Position numbers and translations under genes: made by a program. From NCBI RefSeq assembly GCF_021347895.1, contig NC_067135.1, positions 1,399,820 to 1,463,819 on the forward strand: DNA of 64,000 nucleotides. Reading direction: 5' to 3'. This stretch comes from Acanthochromis polyacanthus (Eukaryota > Chordata > Actinopteri > Pomacentridae). The notes beneath the pieces were generated by a model. The model ran no database searches, had not been told where the DNA came from, and saw only the letters and a list, made by a program, of their open reading frames with translations. Positions 1 through 9,785 of the stretch are shown one piece after another (the first letter of the stretch is position 1; every line of letters starts with the position of its first letter).

Positions 1-332
1 ATTGTATGTTTTTAGTGCAGCTTTTAGTTGTGTTCTGACGTTCAAATCACAGGAGATTTATTTAAATTAACGTGTGAAAAGCAGCAGATAAAAAGGACGA
101 CTGAGGGAAAGGAAACAGGAAGAGAAAAGTTGGTCAGCGAGGATCAGGTTGTGTCTGACGGTTTAGTGTGAATCTACTGGAGGTGTTAGTACATTAAATA
201 CACTCAGACACACACCTGTTAACATTTATTTGCTGCACTATAATGTACAACAAACAGATCATCAAAGACACACCTTACTGTTATAAAACAACATCTCTGA
301 TCTTTTTTTTTCTGATTCTGGTGTTTCTGCAG
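1..332 (+). other. dysf intron (3' part)
   Basis: This is the intron preceding the first visible dysferlin exon. I see no exon, known repeat or regulatory signal apart from the polypyrimidine tract and AG just before 333. Confidence 0.7.
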
Positions 333-432
333 GAACATTTCTGGAGTTTGGACAAAGCTGAGACTAAACTGGCTCCTAAACTGACCATCCAGATCTGGGA
401 CAACGACAAGTTCTCCTTCGACGACTACCTCG
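333..432 (+). CDS. dysf: dysf exon: C2 domain segment
   Basis: The exon is 100 bp (33 codons plus one base) and reads [16 protein letters not shown] onward to DDYLG. The acceptor is TTTCTGCAG at 324-332. The donor GTAAAA begins at 433, leaving one base of a glycine codon. WDNDKF and DDYLG are the acidic loops of the last ferlin C2 domain. The preceding exon is outside the window, since 1-330 has no continuation of the C2 fold. Confidence 0.92.
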
Positions 433-3400
433 GTAAAACCTGCGGCTGCAGATTTACCTGCTTCATTGAACTGATCTCATCTGATACAACCACAGAAAAG
501 AAAAACATTTAAATTACATTAAAAAATCATAAAACAAATGAAATAAACAGCAGGTCAAAATGTAAAATAAAACATTCTTAAAAATAAATAAATAAATAGA
601 TAAATAAATAGGCCAAAGTGGAGTTAGCGTGTTCTCCTGTGCATGCGTGGGTTTTCTCCGGCTTCCTCCCACAGTCCAACAACATGCTGAAGTTAATTGG
701 TTACTCTAAATTTATCCCTATATTACTCTGTATTTACTTATTTGTTTTACAATGTGTGACCATAAAAGTACACTTTCAAAAATAGAATTACTTTACAGAT
801 TTTTTTTGTTTTTTAGTTTTTTTTAAACTTTTAATTTTCACATTATTCCAACATTTTTAACCTTTTTTTTTAAATTGCTTGATAAATAAAAATATGAGAG
901 AAATGGTGGGATATTATAACATTCAAAATCAGTAAAAACAACAGAAAATATCTATTTTTTTACTGCACTTGGATGGAGTGCATATAAATTATAATTATAA
1001 TTTGACAGTCAAACAGTGAAAGAACAAATTATCAGTAAAAACACATTTTGTTGATGTTGACTTTATTATTATGACTTTTTTTGTGCCATTTCACTAAATA
1101 TAGCAAAATATATATCTTTAAAGCCTTTTGATTTTGGTTTACTCTGAGTATTTTCTTCCTCTGCAGGTCTGTTGGTAGAAGTAAATCTAATTCTTTGTGA
1201 GGATGACTTTCTGACAGGTTTTCCGTCTTTTTCTGGCCAAAGTCTCGGCGGTAAATCCGTCCAGGGAGCCATCTGTGCGATGTTGAAGGCCTACTGTGAT
1301 AACATTTGTCTTCAGAATTACCACTCTTCCATTTCCACTGTGTCGGCACATTTGGCAGAGACCAGGGTTTGGTTTTATTTTCTCTTGTCGAGACTCAAGC
1401 TGTCAAAATGCCGCCTCTCCTTCACCCCTGACGCTGCCCCGGTCGGGTCCCTCAGAATAACTCTCGGAGCTTCTCCTCTTTCACGGCTCGGCTTCGGTTT
1501 CCGTCTGTTCGGATGACGGTCTGCAGGCCCGGTCCCTCTGCGGGTCCAGATGAGGAATCCAGATTCTGACCTGCTCTTGTCCGTCACCGTCTCGCTCGGC
1601 TTTGTTCGCCTCGTACCGTCTGCGGCTCCGTGGCCACCTCAAAGCGTTTTTTCCATTTCTGGCTGTCCTCGGCTCGTCCAGCCGGACCGCCGACGGTTAA
1701 TCTTCCAGCTCGGCGTGAAGGTCGAGCCTTTTTCCTACGGTCACGCTGTCAAACTGCAGCGAGGCTTCTGGAAAAACACTTCCAGTCGATTCCTCGTCTG
1801 TCCTCAGCCCACAATCCCTCCATACTTAACGTCAACAGAGATCACAACGCTACTAACGGCCTCCACCGCAGCATCGGCCATAACTCACTGTGAGCGCTCC
1901 GTGATTAGTCATTAAGGACGCTTCGTTCTGCTGAGCTTCACACATCTTCACCCCAGAGAACCTTCTCAAACAGAGAGTTTAAGACTCCATAGTCTGATAA
2001 GAAGGTCTCGGTTCAGGAGGTCATCCAGAGTCCAGGAGGAACCCTGACTGCCTGGTCGACCTGGACCTCCACCTGAATGTGAGGCGTTCAGGAAACATCT
2101 GTAAATACGAGCAAAACTTCAGCGAGTAGAAATAACGGTTGTTTCCACTTCATTGGACTCATATCAGACTAAATCTTGCTGTCAAACAATCAGCTCAGAG
2201 TGGAAATCTTCTGTTTTTACTGTGTAGCTTTAAGGTGTTTTAATTTATAAACTAAATGATATCATTACACAGGAGGGCCTCCGTTCCTACAGATCGACTA
2301 AGTGGATTTTCACTGTAAGTCAGAAGAAATGTAAACAAAGCCGTTCCATGGAGGTTCTGCTGCTGCTGTCTGTGGCTTCATTTTAATGATTAGAAGCACA
2401 GCAGACTGAATTAGTCCACTTAGAGACAAACTGCATCAGACCTACACGGTTTCTCTCATCTTTTTACTGAACTATGGCAGCTGAGAGTTCAAATAATAGA
2501 AGACACCAATAATGGAGCCTCAAAAATAACACAAAGGTCGGTAAAACACGTTGGTCCTTTTTTTGGGTGCTGTCAGACGTCACAGCTTCAGTTATTCAAA
2601 CTATGACACACTGCAGGTGATCAAATGAGCACTTTTTGGACCGATATCATGAGTTTAAACAAGTTCCTCCATCCTTCTCATAAATGCAGATTGTTTTCAC
2701 TCAGTGACTATGTGATAATAAACTTTACCTCTATCATTACCTCCATTTTCTCCCCTCATCTTTGTCTTCTTTCTCTCCTTATTTACTTTTCTCTTCTCCA
2801 TATGAAGACTTTATTTGTAAAAACAGATAACTCCGTTTTGATGAATGTTCAGAAAACTTTATATTTTATTGTTTACTTGAGATAATATCAATCAAACTGA
2901 AGTTGAGTGGATTTGACTCAGTAGAAAAATACATGAGAAACAGAGAAAAATAAATTATTAGTGTAATTATTATTATTATTATCTCAAGTAAACAATAAAA
3001 CAATGAGTTTTCTGAAAATGTATAAAACGGAGTTACCTGCTTTTGCAAATGAACTCTTCATTTGTTCTTCCAGTCCTTCTCTTTATTTCCTGTATCTCCA
3101 TATGTTCTCCCAGCGTCCAGCTTCTTGTTAAACATCGTACAGACAGATGTGACTGTGGCTGTAATAAGTGGTTGTGTCCAGGTCACCTGGTGATGGACCT
3201 GAACCACATGCTGCGTCCCGCCAAGTCTCCAGAGAAATGCAGCCTGCAGCTGCTGGAGCAGCCGGCCGACAGACTGGTGTCTCTGTTTGAGCAGAAGACG
3301 GTGAAAGGATGGTGGCCGTGTGTCTGTGAGCACAACGGGGAGAAGATCATCGCTGTGAGAACACAAACACACAAACCTGCAGAAGATCACTTTAACGTAG

Positions 3401-5975
3401 AAACAAGCTGCATTTTCAGTCACACTCTGGAAGGAGCAGAGTTCATGGTTCAGAAATGACACCAATTACCAGGATTTATTATGTGTAGCTCAGCTGCTTT
3501 GCAGGTATTACTGCTCAGTTGTTTATAATTGATAATTAGGATATATGAAGCAATAAGACAAAGGACATAAATGACCGTTCAGAAATTTGAGGTCACTTAG
3601 AAATGTCCTTTTCAACGGTAGTGTATATTTTTATTGTATTTTTTTTTACTGTATTTTATTATATTTTTGCTGGAATTCTTACTGTATTTTACTATATTTT
3701 TGCTGTTTTTTTTATTGTATTTCTTACTATATTTTTACCATGTTTTTACTGTATTCTTACTATATTTTTGCTGTATTTTTACTGTTTTTTACTATAATTT
3801 CTTTATAATTTTAATATATTTTTAATATATTTTTTACATTATTTTTACCATATTTTTACTGTATTTTACTATATTTTTTGCTGTATTTTTACTGTATTTT
3901 TACTATATTTTTGCTGTATTTTTACTGTTTTTTTACTGTAATTTCTTTATATATTTACTATGTTCCTTGCTATATTTTACTGTATTTTTACTATATTTTT
4001 TGCTTTATTTTTACTGTATTTTTACTATATTTTTGCTGTATTTTTACAGTTTTTTACTGTAATTTCTTTCTATATTTTAATATGTTTTTTCTATATTTTT
4101 ACTATATTTTTGCTGTATTTTTACAGTTTTTTTACTGTAATTTCCTTATATTTTTAATGTATTTTTATTATATTTCTTACTATATTTTTACTGTATTTTT
4201 ATTATATTTCTTACTATATTTTTACTGTATTTTTACTATATTTTTGCTGTATTTTTACAGTTTTTTACTGTAATTTCTTTCTATATTTTAATATGTTTTT
4301 CTATATTTTTACTATATTTTTGCTGTATTTTTACAGTTTTTTTACTGTAATTTCTTTCTATATTTTAATATGTTTTTTCTATATTTTTACTATATTTTTG
4401 CTGTATTTTTACTGTTTTTTTACTGTAATTTCCTTATATTTTTAATGTATTTTTATTATATTTCTTACTATATTTTTACTGTATTTTATTATATTTCTTA
4501 CTATATTTTTACTGTATTTTTGCTATATTTTTACTTGAATAGTCAGTAAAGTTTTGGCTTTACCTTCCAGAAGATGAACATGTACATCAGGACCAGTTTA
4601 TCCAGTAAAGTGTCACAGATGATGATGATGATGATGATGATGATGAATTTTTAGAACTGTTGTCGTTTTCCTTTGAGCTAACCCAGAACCGAGCCGGTGG
4701 TTCAAATAAAGACGATCAGCTGGTTAATGTGAAACCTGCAGCTGCTTCCTGCTCAGTAACACCAGCCTGATGCCGTCTGTGTTCAGGGGAAGGTGGAGAT
4801 GTCTCTGGAGATCGTGACGGAGCAGGAGCAGGAGGAGCGACCGGCCGGCCTCGGCAGAGACGAGCCCAACATGAACCCTCACCTGGAGGAGCCTCAGTGA
4901 GTGTCAGACCTTCAGGTACGTCTCAAACCTGGAAATGTTCCGTCTCATCCGGAGTTTTCTCCTCACAGGCGTCCAGAGACGTCCTTCTTCTGGTTCTCCT
5001 CCCCCTACAAGACCCTCAAGTTCATCCTGTGGAGGCGATTCAAGTGGTTCATCGTCCTCTTCATCATCCTCTTCCTCATCCTCCTCTTCCTCGGCGTCTT
5101 CCTCTACGCCTTCCCGGCAAGTCTGGCTTAGTTTGTGTGGAGTCATTTATCCATCCGTATGCAGAATTTAATGCAGATTCCAGTTTATTATGACATCATT
5201 TCCTCTTTAGTTAGACGGCCACAAGGACAGACAGGAAGTGAAAACAATCAGAAACCGCAGAAATAAGAGTCACAGGAAGGAGAAGCACAATAAAAACCAA
5301 ATAAAACGTGTAAAAGGGAAAACCTGGGATAAATACTGACTTCTGCACTGTAAAAAACACCAGTTTACTGTTATTATGTTTAGTTAAATTACACATAATA
5401 TCTGGTAAAATCACACTGAAATGATTCATTTACATGTTAACCATAAAAAATACAGTAAAAATATATTAAAAATGCAATAAAAATACAGTAAAAATAAAGT
5501 GAAAATGCAATAAAAACATAGAAACTGTTTTTCTTTCAAGAATAAGGACATTTTTATTGTATTTTTACTTTGTCTTTTTACTGTATTTTTAAAATATGTT
5601 TTCTGTATTTTTACTATATTTTTTACTGTTTTTTAAAATTATTTTTCTATATTTTTCTGTATTTTACTGTATTCTAGTACACTAAAAATACAACAATACA
5701 AGAGTAAAAACATGTTATTTTACAGTGCAGTGCTTCATTAAATCTACTGAAGTCCCTGTAGACAAAAATCAGCTGATTTTAAGGAGGAAGTGTTTGAGAT
5801 TTGGTTTTATCCCAATAAGTGATCAGAGAAAGCTTGAGAGAGGAAAAGAATAAAGAAAGTTAATGTAAAAATGAATCAGAAACTGACCGTCTGCATCCTT
5901 TGAATGTTTTTCATGCAGAACTACGCAGCCATGAAGATGGTGGGACCTTTTGGAGCTCCTAAAGCCGCTCAGTGA
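333..5975 (+). CDS. dysf: dysferlin, 3' portion of gene (five exons, C-terminus)
   Basis: Dysferlin is a ferlin-family, tail-anchored membrane protein with several C2 domains. It acts in calcium-triggered repair of the muscle plasma membrane and in vesicle fusion. The coding join is 333-432, 3182-3354, 4787-4896, 4969-5116 and 5919-5975; the 5' part lies upstream of the window. The exons encode, in order, the end of the last C2 domain ([16 protein letters not shown]), a conserved linker ([14 protein letters not shown] and GRDEPNMNP), the basic juxtamembrane stretch WRRFKW, one hydrophobic helix, and a tail [18 protein letters not shown] before TGA. Exon phases are consistent at all four junctions. 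SPYKT and YAFPNYAAMK resemble dysferlin rather than myoferlin (from memory: NPCKT and YSLPNY). The tail is several residues longer than I recall for the mammalian protein. Paralogue assignment comes from remembered family sequence, not from a search. Confidence 0.9.
618..715 (+). mobile_element. L2-like LINE 3'-region fragment
   Basis: The stretch containing GCGTGGGTTTTCTCCGGCTT, CCTCCCACAGTCCAACAACATG and TTAATTGGTTACTCTAAATT is the familiar fish L2-type non-LTR retrotransposon segment (recognised from memory). It is short, has lost its ends and contains no coding part. Confidence 0.6.
2814..3048. repeat. Foldback inverted repeat in dysf intron
   Basis: The left arm (2814-2886) contains TAACTCCGTTTTGATGAATG and ends TTTACTTGAGATAAT. 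The right arm (2978-3048) is its reverse complement with a few mismatches and indels, starting ATTATCTCAAGTAAACAATA and ending CGGAGTTACCTGCTTTTGC. The arms are about 70 bp and enclose a loop of about 90 bp. No clear target duplication flanks it. It may be a MITE-like foldback element and can form a strong stem in the pre-mRNA. Confidence 0.85.
3182..3354 (+). CDS. dysf: dysf exon: end of last C2 domain, KGWWPC motif
   Basis: The exon is 173 bp. Its first two bases complete the split glycine, and it then reads [19 protein letters not shown], later [14 protein letters not shown] and ending EKIIA. It follows acceptor TGTCCAG and precedes donor [14 protein letters not shown] and [14 protein letters not shown] are among the most conserved ferlin C-terminal segments. 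A foldback hairpin in the intron ends about 130 bp before this acceptor. Confidence 0.93.
3625..4532 (+). repeat. T-rich degenerate tandem array
   Basis: About 0.9 kb of variants of TACTATATTTTTGCTGTATT and TTTTACTGTATTTTTAC. Larger blocks (containing ACAGTTTTTTTACTGTAATTTC) recur at about 4045, 4122, 4255 and 4335, so there is a higher-order repeat. The open frames across it (rich in Y, F, L, I, C) are low-complexity artefacts. Related sequence in A-rich orientation lies at 5436-5520. Confidence 0.9.
4617..4646 (+). repeat. (GAT)n microsatellite
   Basis: About ten perfect GAT triplets in the intron, 140 bp before the next dysf exon. Confidence 0.95.
4787..4896 (+). CDS. dysf: dysf exon: linker with GRDEPNMNP
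   Basis: The exon is 110 bp and opens in phase 0 with [10 protein letters not shown]. It contains [20 protein letters not shown] and ends in the first two bases of a glutamine codon before donor GTGAGT. The acceptor is GTGTTCAG. This is the conserved acidic linker between the last C2 domain and the membrane anchor of dysferlin and myoferlin. Confidence 0.93.
4969..5116 (+). CDS. dysf: dysf exon: juxtamembrane and transmembrane helix
   Basis: The exon is 148 bp. Its first base completes the glutamine codon, followed by [18 protein letters not shown] and WRRFKW. An uninterrupted hydrophobic run of about 22 residues rich in I, L, F and V then ends LYAFP. This is the C-terminal membrane anchor. 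The intron before it is only 72 bp. The exon end is set by the next exon and by family sequence: the best donor is GCAAGT at 5117, a GC-AG intron, because the nearby GT at 5121 would shift the frame. Confidence 0.9.
5117..5122 (+). other. dysf: GC-type 5' splice site of last dysf intron
   Basis: The sequence at the exon end is TTC CCG then GCAAGT. Positions +3 to +6 (AAGT) fit the U1 consensus, which is normal for GC-AG introns. Splicing here keeps the frame with NYAAMK in the next exon. The alternative GT four bases downstream adds 4 nt and would give FPAKLRS and an early stop instead. The exon side (CCG) is weaker than the CAG or AAG usual at GC donors. Confidence 0.75.
5436..5690. repeat. 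A-rich then T-rich repeat pair (inverted orientation)
   Basis: 5436-5520 carries ATACAGTAAAAATATATTAA-type units. 5546-5690 carries the complementary TTTTTACTGTATTTTTA type. The two can pair with each other, and the A-rich block can also pair with the T-rich array at 3625-4532. Confidence 0.75.
5919..5975 (+). CDS. dysf: dysf last coding exon and stop
   Basis: After acceptor TTTTTCATGCAG the frame reads [18 protein letters not shown] and stops at TGA (5973-5975). The first seven residues match the dysferlin extreme C-terminus as remembered. These residues sit outside the cell or in the vesicle lumen, after the membrane helix. The last residues (GAPKAAQ) look like a lineage-specific extension. 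Confidence 0.9.
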   Translation, partial: NYAAMKMVGPFGAPKAAQ

Positions 5976-8900
5976 TGAAGACAGTGGAACCAACAGGAAG
6001 ACAAACTCCAACAAACTGAGAGTTAAGAGTGAAGGTTTCTGACAGAGCAACGAGGCTGATTTCATTCTGTTTCCTTCTTTTCTGTCGTCCTCCAGTGAAC
6101 TTTTGTGCAGATTCACCCGATCATGTGAGTCCGTTTGTGCCTTTTGCCCTCAGATTCACCGCTTTTCCACAGCTCCTATCAGATCTCAGCAGGTTCCGTC
6201 CTCGTCCTCCGCTTTCATCTCCTGTCGGCCGTCAGGCAGAGAACAAGGAGAATAAAAACCTGAGAAAAGCCGAAGCAGAATCAGAGGTTGTGACGCCGAT
6301 GTTTCTTGATCTTTTTGCCTCCTGCTGTTTCCCAGCGAGGAGCCGAGCCGAGTCAGACGGATTCAAAACGTCAAACTTTATCGCTCTGAAAATCACGTCT
6401 GAGTGAAAGGAAGTTTCACCAGTTTGACATCATCACCACGTCTTCTGCCTTAATCATCTCTGTTAAATGTTCATATCTCACAGGGTTTGGGTCACATGAT
6501 GCCTTAGTTCATTTTCTCATGTTTTCCACTAGATTTGATTTCCTTTCCATCTGAATTTGCCTCCTTTTATCGGGTCACTCCAACGCTTCGCCTATAAAAC
6601 CAAAAACTTGTTGTTCTTTTTACATTTTGCAGCGTGGGGGGTGGTGGGATTCAGTTCTACTCCTCTTCTTCCTTCCTTCCCCTTTTCGTCCTCCTGTTGC
6701 GTCTTTCCTTACCTTCTGTCCTCTTTTTCCTTCCTCCTCCTCATCTTTCCTCCTCCAGCAGGTTAAGTCGGGGATTTGCTTCTGTTGGTCTCAGAGCTGA
6801 AGCTTTATTAGTCCAGAGCGTGTTCAGAGGATGATGGAGGCAGATAAAGCGCTCTGTAGATGTTTCTGCTGATTGACTGAGCAGAACCAAACATTTATGG
6901 ATGATGAAGATGAACGGAGGAGATCAGCAGAACGGTCAGAGCTCCTTCTGTTATTTATTTCTTTGTTGCACTGAGTTGATCCCATGTTCTCTGGGTTTGT
7001 TTTGGTTCAGAACAGAATGGAAAAGTTGACCCGTTCGGTTGGTTTTGGGTTCACCGCGGCCGATTACGAGCCGACCAGGCCTCGTAAACAGGCGTCACGT
7101 GGCCTCACAGGCAGCTCGTTTAGCGGATGAAGTTCTGGTAACCTGTCGTCCTGCCGCTCACACAGAGTTTAACGTTTGTCAGATCTGAGTGTCAGCGTCA
7201 CTCAGCTCTTACTGCAGGATTTAATTCAAACTTTAGATGTCTTCTGCCTGTAAGTTGTTGTGTTTTTGTGTGTTTTTGCCGAGTTCAGAGTAGATTGTTG
7301 CCTGGAGGAGAGCAGACACGCCGACAGAGTTCTAAATCCTTTATGGATAAGTGTGTCAGAGCTACCAGAGAAGCCCTAATCACGTTGGTTTAGCCTCTGA
7401 GTCAGTTAATATTTAGTATCTGCAGACACTGAGCCCCAACCTGACACCGTTTCTGAACATTTGCACTAAAGCAGGTGAGGAAATAGCAGCGCTGCCTTCC
7501 TGCATCATCCACATCCTGAGCTACACTCTGACTGTCCTGTTTGCTGCTCAGATGTTGTCCTTGTTTCCTGTAGTAAAGGTGGTTTTAGGGAAGGACAAAG
7601 TCAGCTGACCTGAGTGGCCATTGGTGAGCTTCCACCCACCGTCTACATCTGGTGAGTCCTACTCTTTGTTCTGAGGCTCCACAAGCTCCAAAACCAGAAT
7701 CTGTGCATGATGTCAGTAAATGCATCATAGATCAGCTGTAGCTGCTCTCTCTGAGCGCCGTTCTTCCACATCTCTGATTGTTTCACTAAAAGGCTGTAAA
7801 GTTGTGAAATGTGTGCATTCTTTCAGGGCTGAGACTTGTCTCTGTAGCATCACAGAACACCAACAGAGCTCCATGCGAAGTTCTTAAAGCAGGTATTTGT
7901 CAGAGTGCAGCTTTAACGTCTAAACAACATGAAAATGTGTAAACTAAATCTGGATCCTTGGAGGTCTGCTGTTCAATCTACCAAAGCTGCTGGTTAGACA
8001 CGTCTTAAACTTGTTAACGTGTTTGATCACGTCCAGTCAGTGCTTCAGTGTTTAATGTATTCAGCTGTTCTGGTTTGATTCTCTGCTGTTCAGGTTGTCT
8101 TTAAACCTGTCTGACTTTAAAAGAACGGCTCTGAGGTTCTTCTCTATGTTCAAACTGCTCAGACGGTGTGTTCAGGAACATCCGGGCTAATGTGGGTGTG
8201 ATAGAAACTGATGAGAAATGACATAAAAAGTTCCAGATTTCTGTTCAGAAGCGGACGAGATGTGTTTATTTCAGTTGTTCAGGATGTTTTCCTGAACCGA
8301 GGAGAGTTTCAAAGACGTTTTTAAACTTTAATTTAGACTCCTGAAATAGCTTTATATCTATATATATGTATGTATGTGTTTGAAAGAGCTTTAAACCTGC
8401 TGCTGACGTATAAAAGCCTCAAAATGGAGAAACTTTATTGAGACAATCCTGCTGCCAGTTTACAGATTGTGACGCCTTCAGAAGCCTTGTTTCTGCCTGA
8501 TCTTCCTCCTGTCAGTGAACGCATCGTGCCTTCAGCCTTTAACTGCTGCCTCAGCGCTGACTAACATCTGATCGTGGTGAAGCTTCTGTGGGACATTTTC
8601 AGTATTATTTCTACTATTATTCTTGGTTTTCAGCTTTTTCCAGGGAAAAAAGAGTAAAATCAGCTCTGAAATATAAAAGTGAGGCAGATCCTGCTTTACT
8701 CTGGACTTTTTTTTTGCTGCTTTAAGTTTCAGTCTCCTTTGATGATAACTGTCGGCTCTGTTTGTGTCGATGCTTGTTGTTCTTTGGAACCCAAAACTAA
8801 GTTCTGTAGAATATTTAGAGAATTTAAATTTGAGCGTTCGACACTTTTTTCCATTTTCAAAGACCAATAATTGGAAATTTCTTCTGTTTGATCCATTAAA

Positions 8901-9325
8901 TCTTTCTGATCTGCTTTAGATGATTCTGTCTGAGTTCTCACCACATTTAATGTCTGTTGGAGTTTTTTTCTGGAGATATTGAGCCTTAAAAAATGTTTCT
9001 TTGAGGGTGAAAATACAAAAATCTGACAGAATGAACTTCTTGAAATTCAGCCAATAAAATTTTACAGAAACTAGTTTTCGGTTCCAGATGATGAAGAAGT
9101 GAACTGTGAACAGAGTGTGTGGGGGGGGGGATCACTGCTGTCTGAAATAAACTGCTGACACCATAAAACTAAACTGAAGAACTGGACGAATGTCTGTGCT
9201 GTTGCTGTAAACGACGGTTAAAGTCGATGTTTTGATGTTCTGTGAGACTGAATGTATTCTGACTTCACATCTGCAAAGAGCAATCACTACCACGTGCACC
9301 GCTTTCTGTCAGCACCGACAATAAA
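5976..9325 (+). other. dysf 3' UTR and downstream region
   Basis: No recognisable coding sequence follows the dysf stop. Candidate polyadenylation signals occur at 6251 (near the stop), 9146 and 9320. The 3' UTR end cannot be fixed without transcript data. The short frames at 6029-6406 and 6557-6834 show no known domain, and the pyrimidine-rich block near 6660-6760 explains the latter. I see no tandem repeat of note in 6.9-9.1 kb. Confidence 0.45.
9320..9325 (+). promoter_or_regulatory. candidate polyadenylation signal AATAAA
   Basis: AATAAA at 9320-9325 is followed within 15-50 bases by a GT-rich stretch (GTGTCCGGTTCTCTG and TGTTTGTGTTTCATG), as expected of a cleavage site. Alternatives are AATAAA at 6251-6256 and 9146-9151. 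Which one dysf uses is unknown. Confidence 0.35.
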
Positions 9326-9627
9326 ACTGCATTTGTGATCCGTGTCCGGTTCTCTGTTTACATGTTTGTGTTTCATGTTTCTGAGTCAAAGTCAGTGAGA
9401 TGTAAACACGATGAGAAACATGAAACTGGACGTGTTCTCTGTCAGTCACTGTAGAATAATGTTGATGTTAACTTTCTCAATGTTTTGACAGTTTTTCTAG
9501 TTGTTTTTCTCTTGAAAACTTTTAGGACCAGAAGAGAAAAAGTCTTCAGAGCAAGAAAAAAGTAAGAACACAACAACCGTTTCCCACATGTCCTGCATCG
9601 TCTCCATCAGCAAGATGTTGAGATTCA

Positions 9628-9785
9628 GTTTTTAGCAGAACTCAGATGTTTCTCCTCCTAAATGTCCTGGTTCTATCTGCTGGACTGATGGAGTTCTGAG
9701 GCTCAGAAATGATGGAAAAAGTCCATAAAAAGTGATAAATGTGGACCCTCCTCTATGGACTTCAAGGTCTGAAAATAGTCGTATG
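9628..9785 (+). repeat. Dispersed repeat family R2, copy 1
   Basis: Contains TCTATCTGCTGGACTGATGG, GAGGCTCAGAAATGATGGAA and CTCTATGGACTTCAAGG. The same series occurs at 63205-63400 (same strand) and, reversed, at 41515-41690 and partly 30005-30092. The family is unidentified and non-coding. Confidence 0.8.

Larger units (their letters stand above)
433..3181 (+). other. dysf intron, 2.75 kb
   Basis: This GT-AG intron holds an L2-like LINE scrap (about 618-715), an AT-rich stretch to about 1140, and a GC-richer stretch at 1190-1910 with short open frames but no recognisable protein. A foldback hairpin lies near its 3' end (2814-3048). The GC-richer stretch has no splice-bounded frame I can connect to dysferlin. 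Confidence 0.8.
3355..4786 (+). other. dysf intron, 1.43 kb, mostly repeats
   Basis: The intron is dominated by a T-rich degenerate tandem repeat (3625-4532) followed by a (GAT)n microsatellite. No exon is visible between the GTGAGA donor and GTGTTCAG acceptor. Confidence 0.85.
5117..5918 (+). other. last dysf intron, 0.8 kb
   Basis: This GC-AG intron holds A-rich (5436-5520) and T-rich (5546-5690) relatives of the upstream array, around motifs AATACAGTAAAAATA and TTTACTGTATTTTTA. These two blocks are also inverted relative to each other. Confidence 0.75.

Noticed and set aside
1172..1915. Possible extra dysferlin exon or nested gene in the first intron
   Set aside because: The frames show no ferlin or other known sequence. 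The flanking exons join in phase without it, and their junction matches family sequence.
5121..5122. GT donor four bases after the GC donor in dysf
   Set aside because: Using it shifts the frame and replaces the conserved NYAAMK tail with an early stop.
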